NCBI GenBank assembly: GCA_016169945.1
Contig: JADLSH010000252.1
Location: 62,001 to 126,000, forward strand
Source of the DNA: Trachythela sp. YZ-2020
Taxonomy: Eukaryota; Cnidaria; Anthozoa; Malacalcyonacea; Clavulariidae
Direction: 5' to 3'
Length of the DNA stretch: 64,000 nt
A program made the position numbers and the translations under genes. Each line of letters begins with the position of its first letter. The first letter of the stretch is position 1. Below, piece by piece: positions 22,653-32,674 of this stretch. The notes beneath the pieces were generated by a model. It was not told where the DNA came from and did no database searches. It saw nothing but the letters and a program-made list of their open reading frames with translations.

Positions 22653-23640
22653 AAAATCGAATCAAATTTACGCTTAGTAAACTTTGTAGATGTAACTTTC
22701 GACCTTAACAATGGAAAACATAGGCCCTATAGGAAGCCCAATGACGATCCACTATACATAAATATGCACTCTAATCACCCACCGAGCATCACAAGGCAAC
22801 TACCTGCGTCAATTAACAAGCGCATCGCACTTCTTTCATCAGATGAGCAAACTTTTCAGGAATCTGCACCCATATATCAGAACGCACTTAGTCATAGCAG
22901 CTTTAATCATGAACTTAGCTACACTCAGCACACACCGCAAAAACAACGCAGGAATAGGCAATGCAATATCATTTTGTTCAACCAACAATTTAGCAAGAGT
23001 GTTAGCACAAACATAGGACGTAATTTCCTTAGTCTAATTGACAAACATTTTCCACCGCACCACAAGCTCCACAAAATTTTTAACAGAAATACAGTTAAAG
23101 TAAGTTACAGCTGCATGAACAATGTCAATTCAGTAATCACTAAACACAATGCAAACATATCTAGGAATAACATGCCACAGGACAGGGACACTACCAATTG
23201 CAGTTGTAGAGAAAACACCATTTGCCCGCCTCAAAAACAATGCATGACTATGGACATAGTATACAAAGCAACAGTCACAGTAAGCAACACAAACACGATC
23301 AAAAAATACATTGGCATGACTGCAACCACATTCAAAGAGCGATTGGCCAACCACACTAAATCTTTATCAGCATAAAAAGCACGCAAACAACACGGAACTT
23401 TCGAAATATATTTGGACATTAAAAGAAAACAATAAGGATTTCAGTATTAATTGGCAAATTTTAAAACATTCTATTTCGTACAAAGGAGGATCAAAACGAT
23501 GCAATTTATGTTTAGAAGAAAAAAATTGTATTTTGAAAGAAAAAAACAAGAATTGTTTACTCAACAGAAGAGCTGAAATAATTTCACGGTGTCGTCATCG
23601 TAACAAATTTCGCGTAAACAACGGAAACTAAGCCATGCAT
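22650..23640 (+). pseudogene. PLE reverse transcriptase C-terminus plus GIY-YIG endonuclease
   Basis: The frame reads VTFDLNNGKHRPYRKPNDDP LYI, SNHPPSITRQLPASINKRI, IGRNFLSLIDKHFPPHHKLH and FNRNTVKVSYSCM, the conserved thumb/linker of PLE RTs. A Cys cluster (CSCRENTICPPQKQC) follows, then the nuclease: DIVYKATVT (GIY strand) and KKYIGMTATTFKERLANH (YIG strand, helix Arg and His). The frame stops at 23375 (LSA then TAA); KYIWTLKENNK and CNLCLEEK continue it in other frames to about 23640. RT fingers and palm are absent. Confidence 0.82.
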
Positions 23641-23848
23641 GCACACATTGTCTCCCGTATACACCCCCACGTTCCGGCAGGAAGCATATAAGCGGTCATT
23701 TCTTTCAGACAAGTTTTGAGGTAAGCGAAAATCTATAATTTGCTCTAACTATATGTTGTCGAGCACTCTTTGCGTTTCATACACCTAAACCTACACGTAT
23801 ATATATATATATATATATATATAGTTTTTCGCTTACCTCAAAACTTGT

Positions 23849-23889
23849 CTGCCACAGGCTGTTTCATCGGTAAAAGAATCCTCAGGCAG
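23849..23889 (-). ncRNA. Hammerhead motif, type A, copy 2, predicted inactive
   Basis: Same layout as the other type A copies on the minus strand: CTGAGGA core (position 7 is free, so allowed) from 23885 to 23879, GAAA at 23865-23862, stem III ACA/TGT. The cleavage-site nucleotide is G (complement of 23853) where A, C or U is needed. Stem II is again short. Confidence 0.5.
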
Positions 23890-23901
23890 TTTACCATAAA
23901 A

Positions 23902-23942
23902 CTGCCTGATGATTCTTTTACAGATGAAACAGCCTGTTGCAG
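23902..23942 (+). ncRNA. Hammerhead ribozyme candidate, type A, copy 3
   Basis: Stem I CTGC 23902-23905 with GCAG 23939-23942; CTGATGA 23906-23912; stem II region 23913-23925 (TCT with AGA around TTTAC, plus an unpaired U-U at its base); GAAA 23926-23929; stem III ACA (23929-23931) with TGT (23935-23937); cleavage after U 23938. It forms the right half of an inverted repeat with copy 2, centred near 23896. Confidence 0.55.
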
Positions 23943-24063
23943 ACAAGTTTTGAGGTAAGCGAAAACTATAATTTGCTCTAACTATATGTTGTCGAGCACT
24001 CTTTGCGTTTCTGTAGACCTAAACTCACATCGTATATATATATATATATATATATAGTCAAAT

Positions 24064-24083
24064 CTGCAGACATGCATGTTTCG
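24064..24083 (-). ncRNA. Partial type B hammerhead (3' half only)
   Basis: CTGCAGACATGCATGTTTCG matches one half of the complete motif at 24284-24327, then breaks into (TA)n. Stem II and the CUGANGA core are missing. Confidence 0.6.
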
Positions 24084-24109
24084 TATATATATATATATAT
24101 GTATATCAG

Positions 24110-24140
24110 TTGAGCTTTTGCTATAATGCAAAAGCTCACT
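24110..24140. repeat. Short hairpin
   Basis: GAGCTTTTG and CAAAAGCTC flank an eight-base loop, a perfect 9-bp stem between two hammerhead-bearing flank copies. Confidence 0.6.
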
Positions 24141-24210
24141 TCCCTTGTGGTCGTTTGAGCACTCTGGCCCCAAGACACTTCACGCATGTCTGGATGCGCA
24201 TGTGTCTGGG

Positions 24211-24407
24211 TATTGTACCACATGCGCTTGGTGAGGGCAAGAGTATGGTGTATAAATACGAAGTCACTCGCATCTAGTCAAATCTGCAGACATGCATGTT
24301 TCGCCGTTCAACGGCTCGTCAGTGCAGCTTGTAACGCAGTCTAGATGCGAGTGACTTCGTATTTATACACCATACTCTTGCCCTCACCAAGCGCATGTGG
24401 TACAATA
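24211..24407. repeat. Perfect 67-bp inverted repeat around a hammerhead
   Basis: Bases 24211-24277 are the exact complement of 24341-24407 (TATTGTACCACATGCGCTTG at one end, CACTCGCATCTAG at the other). The 63-base loop contains the complete type B hammerhead. Transcribed on the minus strand, the repeat would extend stem I of the ribozyme after a small internal loop. Confidence 0.9.
24284..24327 (-). ncRNA. Hammerhead ribozyme, type B, complete
   Basis: All elements are present on the minus strand: stem I CTGCA (24327-24323) with TGCAG (24288-24284); core CTGACGA (24322-24316); stem II GCCGT/ACGGC with loop TGA; core GAAA (24302-24299); stem III from the palindrome ACATGCATGT (24299-24290); and a GUC cleavage triplet with cleavage after the C paired to 24289. 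Five pairs in stems I and II and a canonical core make this the clearest ribozyme in the window. The self-complementary stem III suggests dimeric action, as in PLE and retrozyme hammerheads. Confidence 0.88.
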
Positions 24408-24422
24408 TATATATAGTCAAAT

Positions 24423-24461
24423 CTGCAGACATGCATGTTTCGCCGTTCAACGGCTCGTCAG
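24423..24461 (-). ncRNA. Hammerhead ribozyme, type B, stem I altered
   Basis: Identical to the 24284 copy from TGCAG through CTGACGA, but the 5' strand of stem I has been replaced by (TA)n after 24461, so the proximal pairs are lost. AT-repeat on both sides might still pair distally. Core, stem II and GUC triplet are intact. Confidence 0.65.
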
Positions 24462-24534
24462 TATATATATTTATATATATGCAGAAACTGAATTTTGAAC
24501 ATTCAACTAAGACTTATTAAATTTGGCAGTTGTT

Positions 24535-25312
24535 TAAAGTTGATAATTGATCCTTGACTTTCAAGTTGATCCTTGACCTTCAAGTTGATTCTTGAGGTTC
24601 AAGTTGATTCTTGATCTTCAAGTTTATCCTTTAGCTTCAGGTTGATCCTTGATCTCCAAGTTGATCCTTGATCTTCAAGTTGATCCTCGGTCTTCAAGTT
24701 GATCCTTGATCTTCACGTTCATTCTTGATCTTCTGGTTGGTCCTGGATCTTCAGGTTGATTCTAGATCTTCTAGTTGATCCTCGAGTTTCAAGTTGATCC
24801 TTGGTCTTCAAGTTGATCCTTTATATTCAGGGTGATCCTGAAACTTCAGGTTGATTCTTGATCTTCAGTTTGCTCCTTGACCTTCAAGTTGATCCTTGAC
24901 CTTCAAGATAATGCTTGATCTTCAAGTTGATCCTTGATCTTGAAGCTGATCCTTGATCTTTAAGTCGATCCTGGATCTTGAAGTTGATCCTTGATCTTCA
25001 AGTTGATCCTCGATCTTCAAGTTGATCAAGTTGATCCTCGATCTTCAAGTTGATCCTTGATCTTCAAGTTGATTCTTGATATTCAAGTTGATCTTTGATC
25101 TTCGATCATTGATCTTCAAGTTGATCCTTGATCTTCAAGTTGAACGTTGTCCTTCAAGTTGATCCTTGATCTTCAAGATGATCCTTGATCTTCAAGTTGA
25201 TACTTGACCTTCAAGTTGATCCTTGAATTTCAAGATGATCCCGGATCTTCAAGTTGATCCTTGATCTTCAAATTGATTTTTGATCTTCAAATTGATCCTT
25301 TAACTTAAGTGA
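24535..25312. repeat. Minisatellite, 19-bp unit, about 40 copies
   Basis: The consensus is TTGATCCTTGATCTTCAAG with substitutions and a few small indels. The unit contains two GATC sites and the hairpin-prone CTTGATCTTCAAG. The period is not a multiple of three, and no frame is open across it. Confidence 0.92.
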
Positions 25313-26630
25313 ATACATGTTTTGCAGGGTAAAGATTTTGAAAATACATTATGTTGGAACATTGACTAAAAATCTGGAATTGCTTTTTATGCAGTATAAC
25401 ATATAGTTTGTTCAGTTTAGATTTTATTAGTTAAAGTAAATATTTTCATATGGTGGTACTGTAGTTGCTCGTGTTTCTATTTGCAGTTAAGATTAGCATA
25501 ATTTTTATTTGCAGTGAAAACTGAAAGTGTATGAGAAAGGGGAGCCAACCCAGCCTGTTTCCCAGGGTTTCACCTCCGTCACGCTACTCGGCGAAAACCT
25601 GTTACTGTCTGGTCATTTGACATCCCAGATTCTGGGATGTAGAATAATTTGTCGCTAGGGTGGATACGTTTGGCAGAGTTATGAGTAGTGCATACTAATT
25701 TACTTTCCTATATATATGCCTGTTTACTCATATTATTTTCCACGCTTTTTCATTTATTAATTAATGACCCAGTTTGTATGCAAACTTCAGTTTGTAAAAA
25801 TAATTCAAGCTTTATAATGTGTGAAATTTTTACAGCATTATAATATTTATAGTTAACGAAATTGGAACAGTCGTTGTCGCGTTTGTATCGATCTAAAAAT
25901 ATGTGATCGTATTGTATTGAATATTAAATATATTTAAACCGTGTATAAATAAGTGGTATATAAATTTAAGCGTTCTCTGTACAGCGGAATCGAACAATTG
26001 GTTGGTAAACAGCAAGACGATTCCGTTCCGCATGACTGCAACTTTAATCTTTATATGTGTAGTCTGTAGACGATAATATGCGACAAAGCTTACTTTATTA
26101 ATAATAATTCCAAGGATATAAAACTAATGGTTATGACTAAAACACCGTCGTTCGATGCAGCGTCCTTTAGACGGATCTTTTAAATGATAGTGATTCGTTC
26201 ACAATGCTGTAGCAGATATTAATATCCTCGTTTGAAGGATTTGAAATTTGTAATGGTGTTGTTTACAAAACTTAGGCAAGTATACTTGAAGAAAATTCAT
26301 TAACGAATAACGACTTTGCTGTCCTACATCTCCGTTCAGTTAAAAGCTATAGCAGCATTCGACTTTGCGTAAACACTATATTTAGAACTCTAATTTTATT
26401 CGGTTAAGAAATAGTCTAAGTCTGACTTATCAGGAAAATCATCAGTCAATTCAATTTTAGTTTGAGAAGAGTTAAATTGTTTATACGAACTCAAAACAAT
26501 AACAATTCCGCAAAATAAATTCTATAATTAGACGAACAGTTTCATTACCATATATGGGATAATTGTTTTGTTTATCGACGCAATGACAACAGACTGGTAG
26601 CCTACCCCTACTGAGTATAGCAGACGACTT
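25313..26630. other. No gene seen
   Basis: AT-rich sequence without coding signal. At 25553-25650 there is a short inverted pair (CATCCCAGATTCTGGGATG). The 25515-25545 stretch (AAAACTGAAAGTGTATGAGA) resembles 54930-54950. Confidence 0.5.
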
Positions 26631-26779
26631 TGACTCATGTGACCAGACAGAACCACCGTCGCTCCGCAGCAGGGTGGCGAAGGCGAGACCCTTGGAAACA
26701 GGTTGGAACCAACCCCCTTGCATCCCCACACCGCTTCTCTATAAATCTGTTCTTGACACGTCACGTGCCTCGCAATGTT

Positions 26780-27235
26780 CGTAGGGATGGGCGATACAAG
26801 CTTTTTTCGACTCGATACGATACCAGTCCGATACTAAGTATTTTGATCGATTCCGATACCAAAACCGATACCGATACTTCCATCTGTATTGTGATTAGAA
26901 GAACATTTTAATTGCAAAAATATGAATAATTGGATCAAGAACTAGTCCATATGTATCCATAATTATATGTCTTCTGGCTCATATGAATGTGATCACGAGC
27001 CCCAAAAAGGTCAAAATGAAAGTGCAAGTTTATACAACTCTTTTACACTACATTCTCTCTATACAAACTAACTACATTTTACGACATTTTCATAAATACT
27101 GAACAAAAAGCATTGCAGGCCCAAGTGGTATCGAAATTACCAATACTTTTCGTGAATATCGAAAGTATCGATACTTTTGTAAAGTATCGTTGGTATCGAT
27201 ATTTGCCACTGCATGGTGTCGTCCATCCCTAATTG
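26780..27235. mobile_element. hAT-like MITE with 8-bp target duplication
   Basis: The inverted ends are TAGGGATGGGCGATAC and, on the other strand, TAGGGATGGACGAC. They are flanked by AATGTTCG and ATTGTTCG, an 8-bp duplication with one difference. The second unit has the empty site (GCATTGTTCGACGCATTCGG, 55019-55038). The interior is rich in TATCGATAC-type palindromes and has no transposase. Confidence 0.78.
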
Positions 27236-28699
27236 TTCGAGGCGTTCGGCGACATATTGTGATTTGAATTTCTGTTTTCACTGACAAACCGCTTTGGTTC
27301 TGGTTATACAGACCGTAGTTTTATTTACCTTAATTCAATCATTGTAAACCTACGCGAGGGTAATATTCAAAACATTTCCTACTGGCGAATTAAGAATACA
27401 ATCTGAATGAAGCATGTGATACATTTGTTTTGTTTAATTGGCCATGACCTAACCCGCGCAATCCAATATACTTGTTATTGAGTTTATCTTGTGGCGTTGC
27501 CAATATAAAGTCGAATACGCAAGAAGTTGGTTAAAGGCAAAGTAATACGGGGACCAAAATTGCCGTACTTGCAATAAAAGCTGATTTCAACGCATGTTAA
27601 TGAATAATGTTCACTGCACAGAGTAACAAAACACGTACGTGACAATATTCCTATACGTTTCTGCTTAACATGCGTTGAAATCTGCCTTTGTCAATTCAGT
27701 TTTCTCATGTGTATACTATAGATTCAAAGTTAATTTCAAATGTTTATCAGAACACATGCCGAGTTGTATACTACATACCTGGCGAATGTAAGCGATTTCT
27801 TTGATATATCCCGACGTATGATATGAGTGTAAAAGTGGCCACAATACCAAGAAAACACAACACACAACACAGTCTTTGCGTCGACATTCTGTTCGCATTA
27901 TTACGACACAATTACTGAACGAAGAAAGTTGATAATATCACTGAGAACCCTTTTAGGTATAGAAAATGGCGCTTTTCTATGAATTCGATATATACTGGCG
28001 CTGCCAGGGAACTCAAGCAGTTTGTCGTTTGTAACAGCGGGTTATTGCACTTCAAGAAAGTTGATACTTTGATTTAATTTCTATCGTTGTTCCCACAGTG
28101 CTTGCCGTATTTACTGTAAGCTTGAGGTTCTTTGTATGCCTTTTCCTTATCATTACAGCACCAGATTTCACCGTCTGAAAGGGAACACAAACGAACGTTG
28201 AGTTGTTGTCTGCGATTAATTTGTTGGCACAGTATATGATAAACTATTTAAAGTATTTAGATCGATTTTCGTGCATCACACCAGCTTTCTGAAGGTCTTG
28301 GCGTCTTGCGGATTTAGAACAATTTCAATTGACGGATTATGTTTCTGAGTAAATTGCGTCACTTTTTGGCGAGTTTACAAATATTTCTATTTAAAGAGTA
28401 GTTTGCAATGCAATTTTAATTCAACATATTAAGGACAACAGGTCGACGATAAACAAAGTTATCGATTACAGTAATGGAATAAATAGAGGCGCGTTGAATA
28501 TGACATCAAACTTAGAAATGGCCAATAATAGGCGCATTATTTTCCAGGAACCTGGACAAATCATCCCTACAGCGATATTTTTACATGTTCACATATACAG
28601 AAACCACTAGAAGTGTGTGATATTTTGAACAGTAATTAAATCCTTAACTTAGATAAGACGCCAGCAGGGTGCAAGCCAACGTGTAGCTAATGCCGTCTC

Positions 28700-29470
28700 G
28701 CATAAATAACAATTACCTAATGATAAGTAAGAATTTAGTTGACTCCTTTCACAAATACAATTTATTTACTAAGAAGCCTCAGTCTGCGGAGGAGAGTGGC
28801 CAGATAGCTTTGATTACAACTCTACATTATTAATCACCTATACAATGACAGGAAGTCTCCAATCATTCTCGTACCCAGAGCCATAAGGTAAATGGCTCTG
28901 GCCACATCAGTTGGAGAAATAAATCTGATTGGTCAATCTAAGAGATATCCGATAATCCATACCCCCTATGGCTATCCTTAGTGCGGCCAATATATTTTGT
29001 ATAGGAGTGAACACGGTATTTTTGCTTACACGGTTTCTTTTGACGATTTTTTGTTGATATTCGTCGTGCATAGTTGTGATAGAATTAAGAAATTTGTTTA
29101 TGAAACACTTCGTGTCGTTTGAAGAAAAGAATGAACTTCTTTATGGCAATAATTGGAAATTATTTTTGACTCTGAGTTTGATATGTGACCTTTCTCTGAT
29201 TTGAATGGAGTTTTTACTGTGTTTGTATATTTTAAATGTAATTATGTTATTGTAAGAAGAGAGAGGAAATTCATGTGTTTAAGATTTACAAGTGTACTGA
29301 GATTTTTGTGCAAGATGTGGGATTTATTTATTGAACTGTAAATACATTATGAATTATGGTGTTTGACAATATCAATATGTTGACTAGTTGGCAGTTATTA
29401 ACTCTAGACGATATGGTATATATTATAATCATGATCACCAATAGTGCCATTTGAAAATTGAGCTTCATGA
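28700..29470. other. No gene seen
   Basis: The match to unit B ends at about 28690. A CTCTGCGGAGGAGA-family end (28770-28800) and the hairpin at 28870 lie here. The rest is unmatched AT-rich DNA. Confidence 0.45.
28870..28900. repeat. Hairpin CAGAGCCAT...ATGGCTCTG
   Basis: A 9-bp perfect stem with loop AAGGTAA; a stem of this kind is often part of a dispersed short repeat. Confidence 0.5.
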
Positions 29471-30409
29471 AAGTAATGCATCAGTTAATCCAAGCGTGGC
29501 CATCCCCCCGGGCCAACCCCCGGGCCAACCCCCGGGAATTTGACAAATTTTGTAAAAATGGTGCTATCACAAACAAGTGGTGGGGATCACAAACAAGTGA
29601 AAATGCCCAATGGTGGGACCACAAGTCAGTGGCAAATTCCCCACCCCGGGGAACCTTATTCCACTTTTGAAAGAAGATATTATTACAAAATATATACACT
29701 TTCATACACTTACAAGGCAAAACAACTACATAGCAAATACTAATAATTTTGTACACATGTACTGTATCTTAAAGAGCTATATCACATTGGCATTGTGTCC
29801 ATATCAACAAACCATGCTAATAATGTGGAACATTGCAAACCATGCAAAATAATGTGGACATTGCAGCCAAAGTCTTTGAATTTCGGGTCTTTAGGATCAA
29901 TCTGCCTGAAAAATTAAACGAGAACTACCACGTTTTGAGCGTCCGCTTCAGACAAAGGGCCTACGCTTGCAGACGAAAGGCCCCCGCTCGAAACATTTAA
30001 GTTTTTGTTGAATTTTTCAGGTAGATTGATTTGAAAGACCCGAAGCTCATTTGTATAGACGCCACCTATAGCCGAAGTCTTTCCATTTGGCCCAATGGTT
30101 TTAAGGTTCAAAATAGAAAATTGTCTAATGCCTACCCCCCCCCCAACCCCCCCCCCCCCCGGGCTAATATTAGGGACCTTACGCACGCACGCTGGACGAC
30201 GCCGTCGCCATGATGTCATATTCGACGGCGGCGTTGCATTTCCCGCCGTTTTTGAAAACTAAGATTGTTATGCAAACAAATTACAACTACAACGTCGACT
30301 TCTTTGCTCATTTGTATAATTTTTATTTCCCATAAAATATTATTCGTATGCCGAAATGAAGAAAGATAAGAGCTTACTATGCCACGATCAATAAATTATT
30401 GACAAAATC

Positions 30410-31135
30410 CTGATTTTCCATATTGGAGATATGATAATTTTGACTTAGACAAGTTATGTGATAGTGAATGCAAGGCAGAATTTCGCTTTCCTAAAAGCGA
30501 CAAATACAACCTACATGAGATACTTGGCAATCCAGGAGAAATACAATTCTATAACAGGCTGGTCCTAGACGGAATTGAAACTTTATGCATTATTTTAAAG
30601 CGGTTTTCCTACCCTGGTAGACCTGTACCACAGTACAGTATTATTACAAATCATGTCATGAATGGCTTATCTACCAAGAGCATGGTAATCGTCTAACAAA
30701 TTTGTTCAACCGTTACAATCCCCTTTCAATCTGTTAAGCTATGCTGAAGCAATTCATCAAGCTGGTGCCCCTTTGCAAAACTGTTGGGGATTTGTTGATG
30801 GTACGGTCAGACCTGTAGGCAGGCCTGGACGACACAAGATAATTTATACAATGGACACAAGCGAAATCATTCCATAAAGTTCCAATCAGTAGCACTTCCC
30901 AATGGTTTAATTGCAAACTTTTCAGGGCCTTATGAAGGAAAGAAACATGACAGTGGCATGCTAGCAGAATCAGGATTGCTTCCAAACCTAGAAAACCACA
31001 GCCTTTCCCCCTACAGGAGATATATTATGCATCTATGGTGATCGGGCATATCCTCTTAGACCCCATCTTCAAGCCCCAATCAGGGCACTTAGACTAACTG
31101 AGGAACAGCAGGCATACAATAGGACATTATAGTGA
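30410..31135 (+). pseudogene. Harbinger transposase (DDE), frameshifted
   Basis: Reading across several frames gives SYPGRPVPQYS (start of the DDE region), EHGNRLTNLFNRYNPLS, GFVDGTVRPVGRPGRH (first catalytic Asp), FQSVALPNGLIANFSGPYEG, KKHDSGMLAESGLLP (second Asp), YGDRAYPLRPHLQAPIRA (third acidic region, Asp) and EEQQAYNRT. The order and spacing match PIF/Harbinger transposases. At least four frameshifts are needed, so it is inactive. Confidence 0.85.
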
Positions 31136-31560
31136 TTTTGTATATGAACCTGTTTTCAACTATGGACAAAACTTTTGACTTTTTACTCTTTGTAAGTTTC
31201 TCTAGAAGAACTAATAAAAGTTGATTATTTTGTTGTTGTTGTTGTTGTTGTTGTTGTTGCTGTTGTTGTTGACTTGCCATCAGCTGCTGGTGTTGAAGTG
31301 CTTGCTGCTGCATTTGTTGTTGCATCATGACTTGCTGTTGTTGGCTTTGTTCCATTATGCTTTTCTGAAACTCCATAAAATGATGTTGTTGCTGTTTCTG
31401 TGAGGACATCTGGACTTCTTTGTTGCCTTCCATTTTTACTTCCTAATTTCCAGTTCCGCCTTTCCAATCTCAAATTCCATTTCAGCTTTTTCATGTAGGT
31501 ATACTAATGTTTCTCCTCCAGTCCATCTATGGGCGTACTGTAATAATCAAAATGATTGAA
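31125..31560 (-). pseudogene. Gln-rich partner protein of the Harbinger element
   Basis: On the minus strand WTGGETLVYLHEKAEMEFEI and GKAELEIRK lead, after a stop or frame change, to MEGNKEVQMSS, a long Gln-rich stretch encoded by CAA/CAG repeats (31220-31345) and LLLVLLEKLTKSKK. This looks like the C-terminal part of the Myb/SANT-like protein that helps Harbinger transposases enter the nucleus and bind DNA. The Myb-like domain itself is not visible. The poly-Gln codons are mirrored on the plus strand as a meaningless poly-Leu frame. Confidence 0.55.
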
Positions 31561-32227
31561 AAATTATAAGTCATCAAAAAAGAAAATTAATTGTTATACA
31601 CTGCCAATAAATGGCCAATTCTAGTATTTAATTAATTGTGTGTAAACTTTGAATGAGGCCTCTTTGTTGTATATTGACAAAATTATGATTCCAGTGCTAC
31701 AATTGTGGCGCAGCAACTAAACCACGTTGCCTGTGCCAGACCGGTAAAAATGTAGGAAAGTCCTCAATGAATATGGTAGCAATTGATTTATACAAAGCAA
31801 ATACGTGTTATGACATACAGTATATATCAATGCAAAGTTGAAAGTTCAAGGAATATAATGCAATATTGTTTCAGTTTACTACTAAATACATAAACCAAAA
31901 CTACGGTAAAATGACACTTACCCTTTTTTTGGAATTTTTGTTTGTTTTGTTTTATTTTATATTTCCAAAAGTATGTATCGCTTTATGAGAACGCCTGCTA
32001 TAAAAGCTTTTTCACGGAGTTGACGTGCAAAGAACGTCTTCATGCCTTCCACGAGGCATGCTCAGTTGGATATTGACATCATTTCTGGTGAAAAAGACGA
32101 CGTCGTCCAGCGAAAGTCGTCCTTGCGTAAGCTCCCTATTAGCTTGCAAATCTCCCACCCCGGGGAGGAGCCAAAGTGTCAAATGGCGCGGGAGGGATAG
32201 GCACGCTTGGATTTGACTGATGCATAA

Positions 32228-32670
32228 TTAAATGTCTTATACGTACAGTGGTGGGCACTAGCTACAAAATATTGGGGGTACCCAACCTGCTGTTGCTACT
32301 AATTTCAATCTTAAATATATTTGACACAATTATAATGGAATTTCAGGTTGTTAGAAAACATTGAGGGGAGCGTAGTCCCATTGCCCCCTCTCCTAGTGTC
32401 TACAACTGGTCACCAGCTATGACTAGGTCTCTGGTTCTAGGTGCGCTCAAGCCTTGTAAACTTTTTGGAAGCAAGACTAACTAAAGCTAAATGGCAAGCT
32501 GTAAAGCTCATACACCTTTGACAGTACACCTAGCACAATAGAAGATGCAATTTTTAAACATCTTTGTACTATTTAAAACACGACCAGGAGTGCTTTATCA
32601 GGCAATTACGTGCGGGGACTTCAATATATGCCTCCTCGGGTTTTGCCCCTCTGGGCCCAAAACCCTGCGG
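32228..32670. other. No gene seen
   Basis: Unmatched sequence between the Harbinger element and the point where collinearity with unit B resumes (AATAAACAT at 32675). It holds a GC-rich patch at 32630-32672. Confidence 0.45.
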
Positions 32671-32674
32671 GGAC

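Larger units (their letters stand above)
22005..24035 (+). mobile_element. Penelope-like element (PLE), 5'-truncated and partly inverted
   Basis: The plus-strand coding part (about 22650-23640) has the end of a PLE reverse transcriptase followed by a GIY-YIG nuclease. The segment 22005-22652 is an inverted copy of the element's own 3' part (compare 23173-23780). Three further short copies of the 3' flank lie at 23690-23800, 23826-23895 (inverted) and 23895-24030, separated by (TA)n runs. Head-to-head and tandem partial copies are characteristic of PLE insertions. Hammerhead ribozyme motifs, also a PLE hallmark, occur in the flank copies. Confidence 0.8.
29474..32227. mobile_element. PIF/Harbinger transposon with both ends and TAA duplication
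   Basis: The element is 29477-32224 (2748 bp). The terminal inverted repeats begin TGCATCAGT and share AATCCAAGCGTG further in. Both sides are flanked by TAA (29474-29476 and 32225-32227), the classical three-base target duplication of PIF/Harbinger. Inside are a DDE transposase remnant on the plus strand and a Gln-rich partner gene remnant on the minus strand, the two-gene layout of the superfamily. Short CCCGGG-rich repeats lie next to the left end. Unit B lacks it. Confidence 0.88.

Noticed and set aside
23806..24110. (TA)n runs as functional sites
   Set aside because: Simple repeats that separate PLE flank copies; nothing more is supported.
24535..25312. CRISPR array
   Set aside because: Units are contiguous 19-mers without spacers; this is a minisatellite, and the genome is eukaryotic.
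31221..31403. Leucine-rich plus-strand frame
   Set aside because: Antisense of the Gln codons of the Harbinger partner gene.
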